64,000 bases of DNA, from assembly GCA_037447235.1 (NCBI GenBank), contig JBBIHC010000004.1, positions 21,435 to 85,434 on the forward strand, written 5' to 3'. Position numbers and translations under genes: made by a program. The stretch is from JAVZJR01 sp037447235. Its GTDB lineage: Archaea > Micrarchaeota > Micrarchaeia > Anstonellales > Bilamarchaeaceae. Below, one piece after another: positions 1 through 7,463 of this stretch. Within the stretch, counting starts at the first letter, position 1, and every line of letters begins with the position of its first letter. Below the pieces are notes generated by a model. The model worked only from the letters and a program-made list of their open reading frames with translations, made no database searches and was not told where the DNA came from.

Positions 1-1
1 G

Positions 2-454
2 GGCCTTTCTTTTTTTTCCTTGTTTGAGAGCGTGACGGGCGTGATGCCGAAAGATTTCTCCGAGGTCGGCGAAATGCTGGTTTTTGTCGTGGAGCCGGAC
101 AGGATGGGGAAGGCGATAGGGAAAAATGCGGCGAATATAGCAAAGCTCAGGGCAAAATTCAGAAAAAAAGTTTTTGTTGTTTCTGATGCGGAAGAGCCGG
201 AAGCTTTCATAAAGAATTTTTTTAGCAACATCAACATACTTAACATAGAGGAACGGACCGTGATGGGGGAGCGGTCGTTTCTTGTTTATGTTGACGAGCA
301 GGCGCGCGGCCTTGCAGTCGGCCGCGACGGGGAGAGGATAAAGGCACTGAAAGATTTTTTAAAGAAAAAGTTCAATGCTACTGCGCACATACGCACCCGC
401 AGGGTGCTTCAAGACAGTGCGCTGCCGCAAAAAGACGCGGCGTCTGCGGAGTAA
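2..454 (+). CDS. nusA: NusA-like transcription factor, 5' end cut by the window
   Basis: Archaeal NusA-like protein: two KH RNA-binding domains, thought to act in transcription elongation/termination or antitermination. Two GxxG loops are visible, GKAIGKNAANI and GLAVGRDGERI, spaced as in the roughly 140-residue archaeal NusA. The frame stays open to base 2 and the conserved motif LFESVTG is preceded by in-frame residues, so the TTG at 20 is not the real start; about ten residues lie outside the window. A short charged tail follows the second KH domain. The family is confident; the operon upstream cannot be seen. Confidence 0.85.
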   Translation, partial: GLSFFSLFESVTGVMPKDFSEVGEMLVFVVEPDRMGKAIGKNAANIAKLRAKFRKKVFVVSDAEEPEAFIKNFFSNINILNIEERTVMGERSFLVYVDEQARGLAVGRDGERIKALKDFLKKKFNATAHIRTRRVLQDSALPQKDAASAE

Positions 455-499
455 ATGCAAAATATGCGCCTGCTGTCACTGCCCTAAGCTCGTTTCACT

Positions 500-554
500 C
501 GCCGAGGTTTGTTTGACCGACAATTCGGTCAAAGCCCTCAGCTTGCGCCGAGGT
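500..554. repeat. 55-bp block, left copy at the scaffold gap
   Basis: Identical to 655-709. It begins and ends with CGCCGAGGT, which is also the 5' end of the tRNA-Ser gene. The centre is a perfect inverted repeat TTTGACCGA/TCGGTCAAA (512-520 and 525-533), extended imperfectly outward by GAGG/CCTC and AAGCT/AGCTT (486-544). A length of 55 equals a common assembler k-mer, so the two copies are probably one sequence printed twice, or one unit of an unresolved 46-bp tandem repeat. Confidence 0.9.
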
Positions 555-654
555 NNNNNNNNNNNNNNNNNNNNNNNNNNNNNNNNNNNNNNNNNNNNNN
601 NNNNNNNNNNNNNNNNNNNNNNNNNNNNNNNNNNNNNNNNNNNNNNNNNNNNNN
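555..654. other. Scaffold gap of 100 N
   Basis: Exactly 100 Ns, the usual placeholder for a gap of unknown size. The 55-bp blocks on both sides are identical. No gene is visible between the nusA-like stop at 454 and the tRNA at 702. Any open frame drawn across this gap is meaningless. Confidence 0.98.
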
Positions 655-709
655 CGCCGAGGTTTGTTTGACCGACAATTCGGTCAAAGCCCTCAGCTTG
701 CGCCGAGGT
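655..709. repeat. 55-bp block, right copy at the scaffold gap
   Basis: Identical to 500-554; its last 8 bases are the first 8 bases of the tRNA-Ser gene. The two CGCCGAGGT copies inside the block lie 46 bp apart, so the tRNA 5' end is duplicated around a 37-bp palindromic insert. Confidence 0.9.
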
Positions 710-804
710 GGCGGAATCCGGTTAACGCGTACGCCTGGAGATTCTTCTCCAACCTGTAAGCGTATCCCCTCACGGGGTTAGGAGTTCAAATCTCCTCCTC
801 GGCG
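702..804 (+). tRNA. tRNA-Ser(GGA) with an 18-nt intron
   Basis: Type II tRNA. Acceptor stem GCCGAGG/CCTCGGC, three-pair D stem GCG/CGC, anticodon stem TACGC/GCGTA (730-734, 760-764), long variable arm CCCC/GGGG, T arm AGGAG/CTCCT with loop TTCAAAT, and discriminator G73, which in archaea points to Ser rather than Leu. The loop is 25 nt, so an intron of 18 nt (about 741-758) between positions 37 and 38 leaves loop CTGGAGA with anticodon GGA. The central splice helix CTGG/CCTG has one mismatch at U33. No CCA is encoded. A T-rich run follows, a likely terminator. Confidence 0.85.
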
Positions 805-807
805 TTT

Positions 808-1218
808 TTATTTTTCTGCCCATTCGTGGATCAATTCGTAATCGTAAACGTCCTGGTATTTGATGCCGTAAATCCTCACCGCATCCACCGCTTTGGCGTT
901 TTCCAATGTTATCTCTGCCTCAAATGGACATATGCACCTGCAAAAATCGCCTATGTTCTCCTCGTATATCTCAATCGTCCTGTTTTGGGCTTTCATGCTT
1001 ATGCTTATGTTTGCGCAGCAAACATAGTTTTCCTTCTGCCTTATAACAAGGATGCCGTCCGCAGTTTTCTCCACTTTAAATCCCGCGTCCGGCGCAGGCC
1101 CGCCGCCTTCGCAGTAAGTTATGGTGTGCTTCATTTTAACTTCGTTGCTCTCAAAACACCCGGCAACAAGCAAAAATAAAATAGCAAAAAATGCAAGCAT
1201 CTGCCCCGTTTTTCTCAT
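808..1218 (-). CDS. Small predicted lipoprotein, unknown function
   Basis: A short hydrophobic signal sequence ends in the lipobox-like LVAGC, so the mature protein is probably lipid-anchored outside the membrane. The mature part of about 115 residues has a CC pair and a CRCIC cluster flanking beta-rich sequence, suggesting disulfides or a metal site. The ATG at 1218 is preferred to the one at 1233 because AAGGAG lies six bases upstream of it. It follows the DUF192 gene on the same strand, probably in one transcript. I do not recognise a family. Confidence 0.6.
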   Translation of the reverse strand: MRKTGQMLAFFAILFLLVAGCFESNEVKMKHTITYCEGGGPAPDAGFKVEKTADGILVIRQKENYVCCANISISMKAQNRTIEIYEENIGDFCRCICPFEAEITLENAKAVDAVRIYGIKYQDVYDYELIHEWAEK

Positions 1219-1238
1219 CCATATCTCCTTCATCTTGC

Positions 1239-1712
1239 TTAATCAAAATAAAAACTGCAGTTTTCCGTTATCCAGTTCTTTTCTGCAAAGCCCTGGTTGA
1301 CTTCCAGGACATATTTTGCCTCTTTTTGCGGATAATAAACCTTGCATTGCTCGGCGATGGAGCCGCAGGGATGCATCGGTATTATGTCAACGACCTTTTT
1401 GTCCCCATCAAAAAATATCGCGTCCAATGCCAGCGTCGTGTTGACCATCCAAAAACCGTGCCGGCCGGCTTTGTCAAAAACGAAGAGCATCCCCTCAAAA
1501 TCCCCCAGCGATTGCCTGAACATCAAGCCCCGGGCCTTCTTGAACGGATCGGCTGCAATTTCCACAATGACATCAATCTTTTTTCCTTCAGCGTTGACGA
1601 GCGTTATTCTTTTTTTCTCAATGAACGACTGAGTATAAATGAAAGCTATCAATAGTGTAAAGACCAAGGCAAACAAGGAAAGCAGAAGAAATTTTGTGGG
1701 GTCGATTTGCAT
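1239..1712 (-). CDS. DUF192 family protein, membrane-anchored
   Basis: The DUF192 fold follows one N-terminal membrane segment (about residues 8-27). Typical family features are the RGLMFR stretch, the GMLFVF strand, the FWMVNT motif and the late VLEV strand. The family is widespread and small, with no established biochemical role; members are often exported, which fits the anchor. The gene begins eight bases after the fbp stop and is followed by the lipoprotein gene, so the three may be co-transcribed. Confidence 0.8.
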   Translation of the reverse strand: MQIDPTKFLLLSLFALVFTLLIAFIYTQSFIEKKRITLVNAEGKKIDVIVEIAADPFKKARGLMFRQSLGDFEGMLFVFDKAGRHGFWMVNTTLALDAIFFDGDKKVVDIIPMHPCGSIAEQCKVYYPQKEAKYVLEVNQGFAEKNWITENCSFYFD

Positions 1713-1720
1713 AATATCAG

Positions 1721-2827
1721 TTATATTTTTTCAAACCGCCCCTTGAGTTTCTCAAGCACTTTAGGCAGCGTAGTGTACTCCATCTCTTCAGGGGAAAGCC
1801 TGTGCGGCTCAAAGGGGCCGTGCCTTCTCATATAATCCGCTATCTTCAACGCTTTCTGCCTTGCACGGTCAAACGACTTGTCCTTGAACATGTCAACCGG
1901 CCCGACCAGCTTCCCTTCCGCAAGCTGGAAGCCAAGCGCAACAACCCGCGGCGGGCCGTCAAATCTTGAAGGAGTGACGTCTTCCGCGGCGCACGGCATT
2001 ATCGGCCCGTTGTGGGAGCCGCGCATCCACCCTGCCACAAGATGCGGGAATGCGAATGCTTCAAGGACCTCCCCAACCGCCGGCAAACCTGCCTGTGCGC
2101 GCACTATGCCTACCGGGTCGTCCTTGCCGACATATTCGCCAGCGATTTGATAAAGTTTTTCAGTGCTGATGACTGCAACCGGTTCGTCGGCCGGCAATTT
2201 TGCGTTTTCTTTTGGGTAAACCCTTTTTATCACGTATCTGCTTTTTGCGCCGATGAGCGCAAGCAGGCTGTAAAGTTCTTCCGGAGCCTTAAGCACGACT
2301 TTCTTGCTGTTGTATATGTCAAAAACCTCGAATCTGAATCCTGGCATTGTCGGGTCTATGACAAGGCCGGCTGTGTTGAACGGGTCCGCGAACATCTTGT
2401 ATACTGGCAGGTTAAACGCCCCGGGGTCGGTCTTGTCCATAAGAAATACGATTATGGGTTCGCTCTTTCGCTCGGCAAACTCCATTTCCGCCACTCCAGG
2501 CCCAAGCCCGCGGACGTTTCCTGAAAATGAGTCTGACAGCAGGTCCTGGCCGGCTCCATAGAGCTTTAATTTTTTTGCAACCTCTGTCGCAGCCTTGAAG
2601 CAATCCCACGCAAGGCCGTGTATTTCACTGTTGTCCGTTCCCTTGGAATGGGTTATGATTAGGTCAAGGTCGTCGCCGCAGCTGGCAACGTAATAATCAA
2701 TTATCTTTCCGCTTTTTTTGGCTTCTTCAAGCTTTTTAGCCGCCTCTTCCTTAAGTTTTGGATGAACCGAAGAATGGCCGACCCATCCGCCCACATCCGC
2801 TTTTATTACACTAACAGTCACTTTCAT
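1721..2827 (-). CDS. fbp: Fructose-1,6-bisphosphate aldolase/phosphatase (class V)
   Basis: Bifunctional archaeal enzyme that condenses triose phosphates to fructose bisphosphate and dephosphorylates it to fructose 6-phosphate, pulling carbon flow towards gluconeogenesis. The family's Mg-binding Asp11, His18, Asp52 and Asp53 are all present (IKADVGGWVGH and CGDDLDL). The length of 368 residues is typical and the start is the first ATG. With the apgM gene in this window it suggests a gluconeogenic branch. Confidence 0.95.
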   Translation of the reverse strand: MKVTVSVIKADVGGWVGHSSVHPKLKEEAAKKLEEAKKSGKIIDYYVASCGDDLDLIITHSKGTDNSEIHGLAWDCFKAATEVAKKLKLYGAGQDLLSDSFSGNVRGLGPGVAEMEFAERKSEPIIVFLMDKTDPGAFNLPVYKMFADPFNTAGLVIDPTMPGFRFEVFDIYNSKKVVLKAPEELYSLLALIGAKSRYVIKRVYPKENAKLPADEPVAVISTEKLYQIAGEYVGKDDPVGIVRAQAGLPAVGEVLEAFAFPHLVAGWMRGSHNGPIMPCAAEDVTPSRFDGPPRVVALGFQLAEGKLVGPVDMFKDKSFDRARQKALKIADYMRRHGPFEPHRLSPEEMEYTTLPKVLEKLKGRFEKI

Positions 2828-2837
2828 TTTTTTACAA

Positions 2838-2993
2838 CCATCCAGGGTGCGCGGAAGCCTTGGTTTTTACGCCAAGGAGGAGCGCAAATTCCATGGGCCT
2901 GCACCCGTGGAATCGGCTTCCGCCTAAAGCCCTTGTGTCTTCCCCCATAAATATACCTCGCAAGCCCAGGGCTTTAGCCCTGGGTGGTTGACC
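2838..2993 (+). mobile_element. Probable IS200/IS605-type right-end (omega-RNA-like) relic
   Basis: A nested palindrome in an intergenic stretch. The outer arms GCGGAAGCC (2851-2859) and GGCTTCCGC (2915-2923) enclose two hairpins, CCTTGG/CCAAGG (2858-2863, 2872-2877) and TTCCATGGG/CCCGTGGAA (2889-2897, 2904-2912). A perfect terminal hairpin follows, CCCAGGGC TTTA GCCCTGGG (2965-2984). CTAAAGCCC (2924-2932) can also pair with GGGCTTTAG (2969-2977) as a pseudoknot. The arrangement and the GGGCTTTAGCCC-type end resemble the right ends of IS200/IS605 elements, where the TnpB guide RNA lies. No tnpA or tnpB is present. Recognition is from memory of the family. Confidence 0.45.
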
Positions 2994-3023
2994 CGCTAAA
3001 AATGATAATATCTCTTAATCTTT

Positions 3024-5114
3024 TTATGCGTTTGCCCCTGCTGCGATTTCGCTCATTTTCTTCTCTTCAGTTTTCTTTACCTTCCTGAAAACCCCTGCTC
3101 CCCTGCTTCCTTCGCGGTAGATGGTTATTCCCTTGCATTTTAGCTTCCAAGCGAGCATATAAGCGTTTTCAACATCTTCAACGCTTGCTTCCGGCGGCAT
3201 GTTTATCGTCTTGCTTACCGCCAAATCAGTGTACTTTTGGAAAGCCGCCTGCATCTGTACATGTTCCTCGGCAGAGACGTCGTATGCTACGACAAAGACC
3301 TCTTTCACATCTTTCGGTATCTCGTCCATGTTTTGTATGCTTCCCTCCTCTATTACCTTCTGCATCAGCTCGGGCGTATAAAGGCCGCGCGTTTTTAGTA
3401 TGTGCTCAAAGACATCCTCGCTGTAATAGAGTTTCGTTCCGTCCATGACTTCTTTTATGTAGGCAAGGGCGAATGTCGGCTCTATGCCGCTGGATGTGTT
3501 TGCTATCATGGATATCGTCCCCGTGGGCGCTATCGAGGTTATTGTTGCGTTCCGCAGCGCATCGTACTTCTTTGCCCATATGCTCTCCTTGAAGCCTGGG
3601 AAAGAGCCGCGCGCCCTCCCAAGCTCAACACTCATTTTTCTTCCTTCTTCGGTTATGAATTTCATTACCTCATCGGCCACCTCAAGCGACTGCCTGGAGC
3701 CGTATCTTATGCCCATCTTATAGAGCATTTTTGCAAACCCCATCACGCCAAGCCCTATCCTGCGGTTGTATCGTGTTCTTTCCTTTATCTGGGGTATCGG
3801 GAATTTGTTCAGGTCTATCACATTGTCAAGGAACTGAACCGCGAGCCTCACGACATACCTTAATCTTTTCCAGTTTATTTTTTTTCTCCAGTCCCCCCTT
3901 GTCCAGTCGAATTCGGCGAATTTTTCAAGGTTTATGCTTCCAAGGTTGCATGATTCGTAATCAGGCATCGGCACTTCGCCGCACGGGTTTGTTGAGTAAA
4001 TCTGGAACTTGGGCGTTTGGTTCTTTGCGTTCATCTCGTCTATAAAAAGCAGGCCCGGTTCAGCGGATTTCCAGGCGCTGTACGCTATCAGCTTGAACAG
4101 GCTTCTGGCGTTTATCTGCCTCACAGGCTGTTTTGTTCGCGGATTCACAAGGTCAAACTCGCCATTCTCTTCAACCGCTTTCATGAATTTGTCGGTCGCC
4201 GCCACGCTTATGTTGAAGTTTTCGAAGACGCCCTGGGTTTGCTTCATTGTGATGAACTCTTCTATGTCCGGGTGCCAGACATCCAGTATGCCCATGTTCG
4301 CGCCGCGCCGTTTGCCGCCCTGCTTGACAACATCCGTCGCGACATCGAATATCCTCATGAACGATATCGGGCCGGAAGCAACGCCCGCCGTGCTTTTCAC
4401 TATGTCGCCCTTTGGCCTTAATCTGGAAAAGGAGAAGCCGGTGCCGCCGCCGCTTTTATGTATTATCGCGGTGTATTTGACCGCATCAAATATGGCGTCT
4501 ATGTCGTCTTCCACAGGGAGGACAAAGCAGGCGGACAATTGGCCCACGGAAGTGCCGGCGTTCATCAGTGTTGGCGAATTGGGCAGGAATTCAAAATTCG
4601 TCATTATCTCGTAAAAAGCCTGCCCGTACTCCAGGACAAGCTCGTCATCGCCGCCGTAATTTTTTTCGTTGGATGCTATGAATTTCGCAACGCGCGCAAA
4701 GAGCTGGCTCGGTGTTTCCAGAACCCTGCCGTTCTCATCTTTCAGCAGGTATCTCCTTTCCAATACTTGTATGGAGTTCAGCGGCAGCTTCAGGTCGTCT
4801 TTCACGCCCAGCATCTTCTTTATTTCTCTCTCAACGTTTTTTCTGTGCCTGTAAAGTATGTATGCTTTCGCAGTTGTCGCGTGCCCCGCCTCTATAAGGG
4901 CTTTTTCGACCAAATCCTGTATGTCTTCTACCGTCGGTACGTAATCGTCCTTGAATTTTTCGCTTATCATTCTTATTACTATCCCGGTCGTTCGCTCGGC
5001 TTCCTTGCGGTCAGTTCCGCCCACTGCCGCAGCAGCCTTGAATATGGCGTTCGTTATTTTTTCTTTGTCAAAATCAACTATTTTTCCATCCCGTTTTCTG
5101 ATTTTGCTTATCAT
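3024..5114 (-). CDS. nrdJ: Adenosylcobalamin-dependent (class II) ribonucleotide reductase
   Basis: Reduces ribonucleotides to deoxyribonucleotides using a B12-derived radical. An N-terminal ATP-cone (about residues 1-90, beginning ISKIRKRDG) is followed by the reductase barrel with NSPTLMNAG, the redox Cys in LSACFVLP, the NPCGE active-site motif and ESCNLGS. The start at 5114 is chosen over 5138 because GGTGGAGAG directly precedes that ATG. About 696 residues. The C-terminus ends in a Lys-rich tail with no visible CxxC shuttle pair, unlike many class II enzymes. No nrdR-type regulator or B12-box motif was recognised nearby. Confidence 0.93.
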   Translation of the reverse strand: MISKIRKRDGKIVDFDKEKITNAIFKAAAAVGGTDRKEAERTTGIVIRMISEKFKDDYVPTVEDIQDLVEKALIEAGHATTAKAYILYRHRKNVEREIKKMLGVKDDLKLPLNSIQVLERRYLLKDENGRVLETPSQLFARVAKFIASNEKNYGGDDELVLEYGQAFYEIMTNFEFLPNSPTLMNAGTSVGQLSACFVLPVEDDIDAIFDAVKYTAIIHKSGGGTGFSFSRLRPKGDIVKSTAGVASGPISFMRIFDVATDVVKQGGKRRGANMGILDVWHPDIEEFITMKQTQGVFENFNISVAATDKFMKAVEENGEFDLVNPRTKQPVRQINARSLFKLIAYSAWKSAEPGLLFIDEMNAKNQTPKFQIYSTNPCGEVPMPDYESCNLGSINLEKFAEFDWTRGDWRKKINWKRLRYVVRLAVQFLDNVIDLNKFPIPQIKERTRYNRRIGLGVMGFAKMLYKMGIRYGSRQSLEVADEVMKFITEEGRKMSVELGRARGSFPGFKESIWAKKYDALRNATITSIAPTGTISMIANTSSGIEPTFALAYIKEVMDGTKLYYSEDVFEHILKTRGLYTPELMQKVIEEGSIQNMDEIPKDVKEVFVVAYDVSAEEHVQMQAAFQKYTDLAVSKTINMPPEASVEDVENAYMLAWKLKCKGITIYREGSRGAGVFRKVKKTEEKKMSEIAAGANA

Positions 5115-5252
5115 CTCTCCACCTTTTGCTTCTTTCATATCCCGCGCATATCTCTTTTAAACAAAATATATAAAAAACATTGTAAATTCGTCTGTGAGAG
5201 ATTTACCTGTTTCTTTATTTTTATACACTCTTTTGCGTTTTCTTGGAACAAA

Positions 5253-5276
5253 GTGAGCGGGCGGCAATCCGCTCAC
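5253..5276 (-). terminator. Hairpin downstream of the NYN gene
   Basis: Perfect 8-bp inverted repeat GTGAGCGG (5253-5260) and CCGCTCAC (5269-5276) with an 8-nt loop, 15 bases after the stop of the NYN gene on the minus strand. It lacks a classical T tract, so termination is inferred from position. Confidence 0.4.
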
Positions 5277-5290
5277 GGCCCGGCGTTCTG

Positions 5291-5761
5291 CTAATTATGG
5301 ATATGCTCCACTTCGCCCTTTTCTTTGAAAAGTATGACTATGTCTGCGGTATTGCGCAAGGCAGCGCTGAAAGCAACGTCCGTCGCCACGATTATCGTTT
5401 TCTTTCCCTTTGCCTTGGCTTTTATGAGCACAGGCCGGTAGTCCGTGTCTCTTGTCATGAAGGCAAGGATGTCCACTTTTGGGTCAAGGACGTATTCCAT
5501 TCCTTCTATCGCCATCGTTACGTCGACATCCCCGGTCGTTATCACCACTTCAAATCCCTGGTTTACCATCGCTTCTATGAGTTTGTCCGATGCGTACTGG
5601 TCAAGGTAAACCTTTGCGGCGCGAATCCGGCCGTATTTCGCCAGTTCTTTTTTTATTTGTTTCATATCCAGGTGAAATGACTTCCGTATGGTATTTGGTC
5701 CGTCTACCAAAAGCACAATATTCTCTTTTTTCCTTAATACTTCCTCCAATAATTTAAGCAT
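5291..5761 (-). CDS. NYN/LabA-type PIN-fold protein (TIGR00288-like)
   Basis: NYN domain, a PIN-like nuclease fold usually linked to RNA cleavage. Visible acidic positions fit the family: LVDGPNT near residue 20, GDVDV near 78 and TRDTDYRP near 103, where TRDTDY is the usual metal-binding signature. The 156-residue length matches the archaeal group annotated TIGR00288. It is followed by a hairpin and then nrdJ, and preceded by the TatD-family gene on the same strand. No substrate is known for this group. Confidence 0.8.
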   Translation of the reverse strand: MLKLLEEVLRKKENIVLLVDGPNTIRKSFHLDMKQIKKELAKYGRIRAAKVYLDQYASDKLIEAMVNQGFEVVITTGDVDVTMAIEGMEYVLDPKVDILAFMTRDTDYRPVLIKAKAKGKKTIIVATDVAFSAALRNTADIVILFKEKGEVEHIHN

Positions 5762-5779
5762 GCGTTCACCTTTGCCATA

Positions 5780-6493
5780 TCATCCTATTGTAAAATTTAA
5801 AAATTCCAGCGCATTTCTGGCAGTTTGCGATGCGACAATCTCAAAATCAAGTTTTTTTATCTCTGCAATGTAGGCTATGGCCTGCCTCACGTCGTCTGGC
5901 GTCCTGCCGACATAAGGCGCGTCGGTCTCGACAACAAGGTTTTCCAGAGGTGTTTTGCCTATTATCTCCCGTCTCTCTTTTGAGTGCAGCGGCGTTATTG
6001 ATATGAGGCTGTTGTTGCTTATCGCCCGTTCCGCGTCGGCCATCTTCCCTGAAAAAAAGTGAAACATCACGCGATTCCCGAAGTTTTTTATTCTGAGCGC
6101 GTCTATGACATCCCGCATTGCCTGCCGGGCATGTATGACAAGCGGAAGACGGGTCTCTTCGGCAAGCTCTATCATCCTGTAAAAGGTTATTTCCTCCCTC
6201 TCTATCTCCTTCTTTTCCTTTGCCCAATGATAATCCAAGCCGCATTCCCCTATTGCGTTCGGCTTTTGTTTTTTTATGTAGTCGATCCATTCGTCAAGCT
6301 GAGCCAGGTCGGGCAATTTTATGACGCTCTGCGGGGCGATTCCAAGGCAAAACGGCAGATTTGATTTTTTTGCCATTTCCGCAGCTTTTATGTTTGATGG
6401 ATGGGAATAGCCGCAAACCACCGGCAGCACGTCTTTTATGGCATAATGTTTTATCTCTTGTAAGTGGCAATGGGAATCAACCAGCATAACCAT
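5780..6493 (-). CDS. TatD family metal-dependent hydrolase/DNase
   Basis: TIM-barrel amidohydrolase. The first metal motif is DSHCHL at residues 6-11, a GECGLDYH strand supplies the Glu, VIHAR and FHFFSG supply later His residues, and VETDAPYV holds the catalytic Asp near the C-terminus. TatD proteins act as 3'-5' exonucleases or deoxyribonucleases. At 237 residues it is slightly short but complete. The start is next to a second ATG two codons later and either is possible. Confidence 0.85.
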   Translation of the reverse strand: MVMLVDSHCHLQEIKHYAIKDVLPVVCGYSHPSNIKAAEMAKKSNLPFCLGIAPQSVIKLPDLAQLDEWIDYIKKQKPNAIGECGLDYHWAKEKKEIEREEITFYRMIELAEETRLPLVIHARQAMRDVIDALRIKNFGNRVMFHFFSGKMADAERAISNNSLISITPLHSKERREIIGKTPLENLVVETDAPYVGRTPDDVRQAIAYIAEIKKLDFEIVASQTARNALEFLNFTIG

Positions 6494-6549
6494 ATTTAAA
6501 AAACTAATGTTTTAAATATCTCACATCTGAATTCAATTGAGGTGTTCTT

Positions 6550-6942
6550 ATGGTGGAGAAAACATTTGCTAGTGCGAAGGATATAAAGGTAGGCAAATAC
6601 GTACTGATAGACGAAATACCCTGCAGGGTTGTGGAAGTCGAAACCTCAAAAACAGGCAAGCACGGCGCCGGCAAAATGAGAATAACCGGCATAGGAATAT
6701 TCGAGGGGCAGAAAAAGGTCCTTCTTACGCCGGCAGATGCTGATGTCGAGGTCCCGATAATAGAAAGAAAGACAGTGCAGATAATGTCGGTCAGCGGGAA
6801 GAGCGCACAGGTCATGGACACGCAGACTTACGAGATTTACGATATGGAAATACCGGATGAACTCCTGCAGAGCGCGGTGGCCGGAAAGGAGGTTGAGATC
6901 ATAGGTTCCATGGGAAAAAGAAAGATGGAGCGCGTCAGGTAA
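6550..6942 (+). CDS. eif5a: Translation factor aIF5A (hypusine-containing)
   Basis: Archaeal IF5A helps ribosomes through difficult peptide bonds and in termination. The N-terminal SH3-like domain carries the hypusination loop SKTGKHGAGK, with Lys37 the modified residue, followed by a C-terminal OB domain. 130 residues, normal length. It begins a same-strand run with S24e, S27ae, a CPBP protease and Kae1, a linkage common in archaea. A GGTG motif precedes the ATG. Confidence 0.97.
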   Translation: MVEKTFASAKDIKVGKYVLIDEIPCRVVEVETSKTGKHGAGKMRITGIGIFEGQKKVLLTPADADVEVPIIERKTVQIMSVSGKSAQVMDTQTYEIYDMEIPDELLQSAVAGKEVEIIGSMGKRKMERVR

Positions 6943-6952
6943 CGGTGATTTT

Positions 6953-7279
6953 ATGGATATTGATATAATCTCAAAAAAAGAAAACAAGCTGCTTGGCAGA
7001 ATCGAGATTGGCGCGGCAGTGAGCTACGAGGGGGTCATGCCGAGCAGGAAAGAGATAAAGGAAGCGGTATGCACCAAGCTGGGCTTTAATCCGGAGAATG
7101 CGGCCATAAGGCAGATAGATACGAAATTCGCCCTGAAGAAAGCCGGCGTGCTGGTTCATGCTTACCAGTCAAAAGACAAGATGATGAGAACAGAGCCGCA
7201 GCATATCCTGGTGCGAGAGGGCGTCGCAGAAAGGAAGAAAAAGGAAAAGAAGAAAGCTGCGCCGGCAGCTAAGAAATAA
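6953..7279 (+). CDS. rps24e: 30S ribosomal protein S24e
   Basis: Archaeal/eukaryotic S24e of the small subunit. It matches the family across its length, including SYEGVMPSRKEIKEAV near residues 25-40 and a basic Lys/Ala-rich tail (KKKEKKKAAPAAKK). Starts 11 bases after aIF5A and precedes S27ae, the usual archaeal order. A GGTGA motif lies just upstream of the ATG. Confidence 0.96.
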   Translation: MDIDIISKKENKLLGRIEIGAAVSYEGVMPSRKEIKEAVCTKLGFNPENAAIRQIDTKFALKKAGVLVHAYQSKDKMMRTEPQHILVREGVAERKKKEKKKAAPAAKK

Positions 7280-7289
7280 ATCGGGGTGA

Positions 7290-7463
7290 ATGATGATGGC
7301 TGAGGAGAAGAAAAAGGAGGCAAAACCTGCCAAACCAAAAGAAAAAAAGATAAAGCCCTATGCTCCAAAAAAAGCCTGTCCAAAGTGCGGCGCCGGGGTT
7401 CATCTTGCCGAGCACAAGAACAGGCTTTCCTGCGGCAAGTGCGGCTATTTTGAGAAAAAATGA
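7290..7463 (+). CDS. rps27ae: 30S ribosomal protein S27ae
   Basis: Small zinc-ribbon ribosomal protein, 55-57 residues. A Lys-rich N-terminus is followed by a ribbon with CPKCG and CGKCG pairs about 20 residues apart. Three consecutive in-frame ATGs (7290, 7293, 7296) follow GGGGTGA; spacing favours 7293 or 7296. The stop TGA at 7461-7463 overlaps the ATG of the next gene, suggesting translational coupling. Confidence 0.93.
   Translation: MMMAEEKKKEAKPAKPKEKKIKPYAPKKACPKCGAGVHLAEHKNRLSCGKCGYFEKK

Noticed and set aside
500..709. CRISPR array at the duplicated palindrome
   Set aside because: The whole 55-base block is duplicated, including the would-be spacer, so there is no repeat-spacer alternation; no cas genes are present.
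375..781. Open frames running through the N gap
   Set aside because: They consist of Xs and of the duplicated block and tRNA; no homology.
5115..5290. Cobalamin riboswitch before nrdJ
   Set aside because: No B12-box-like sequence; only a GTAAAT/ATTTAC repeat and TATA-like AT tracts.
4458..5294. 278-residue plus-strand frame
   Set aside because: Antisense shadow of nrdJ; no start signal or domain.
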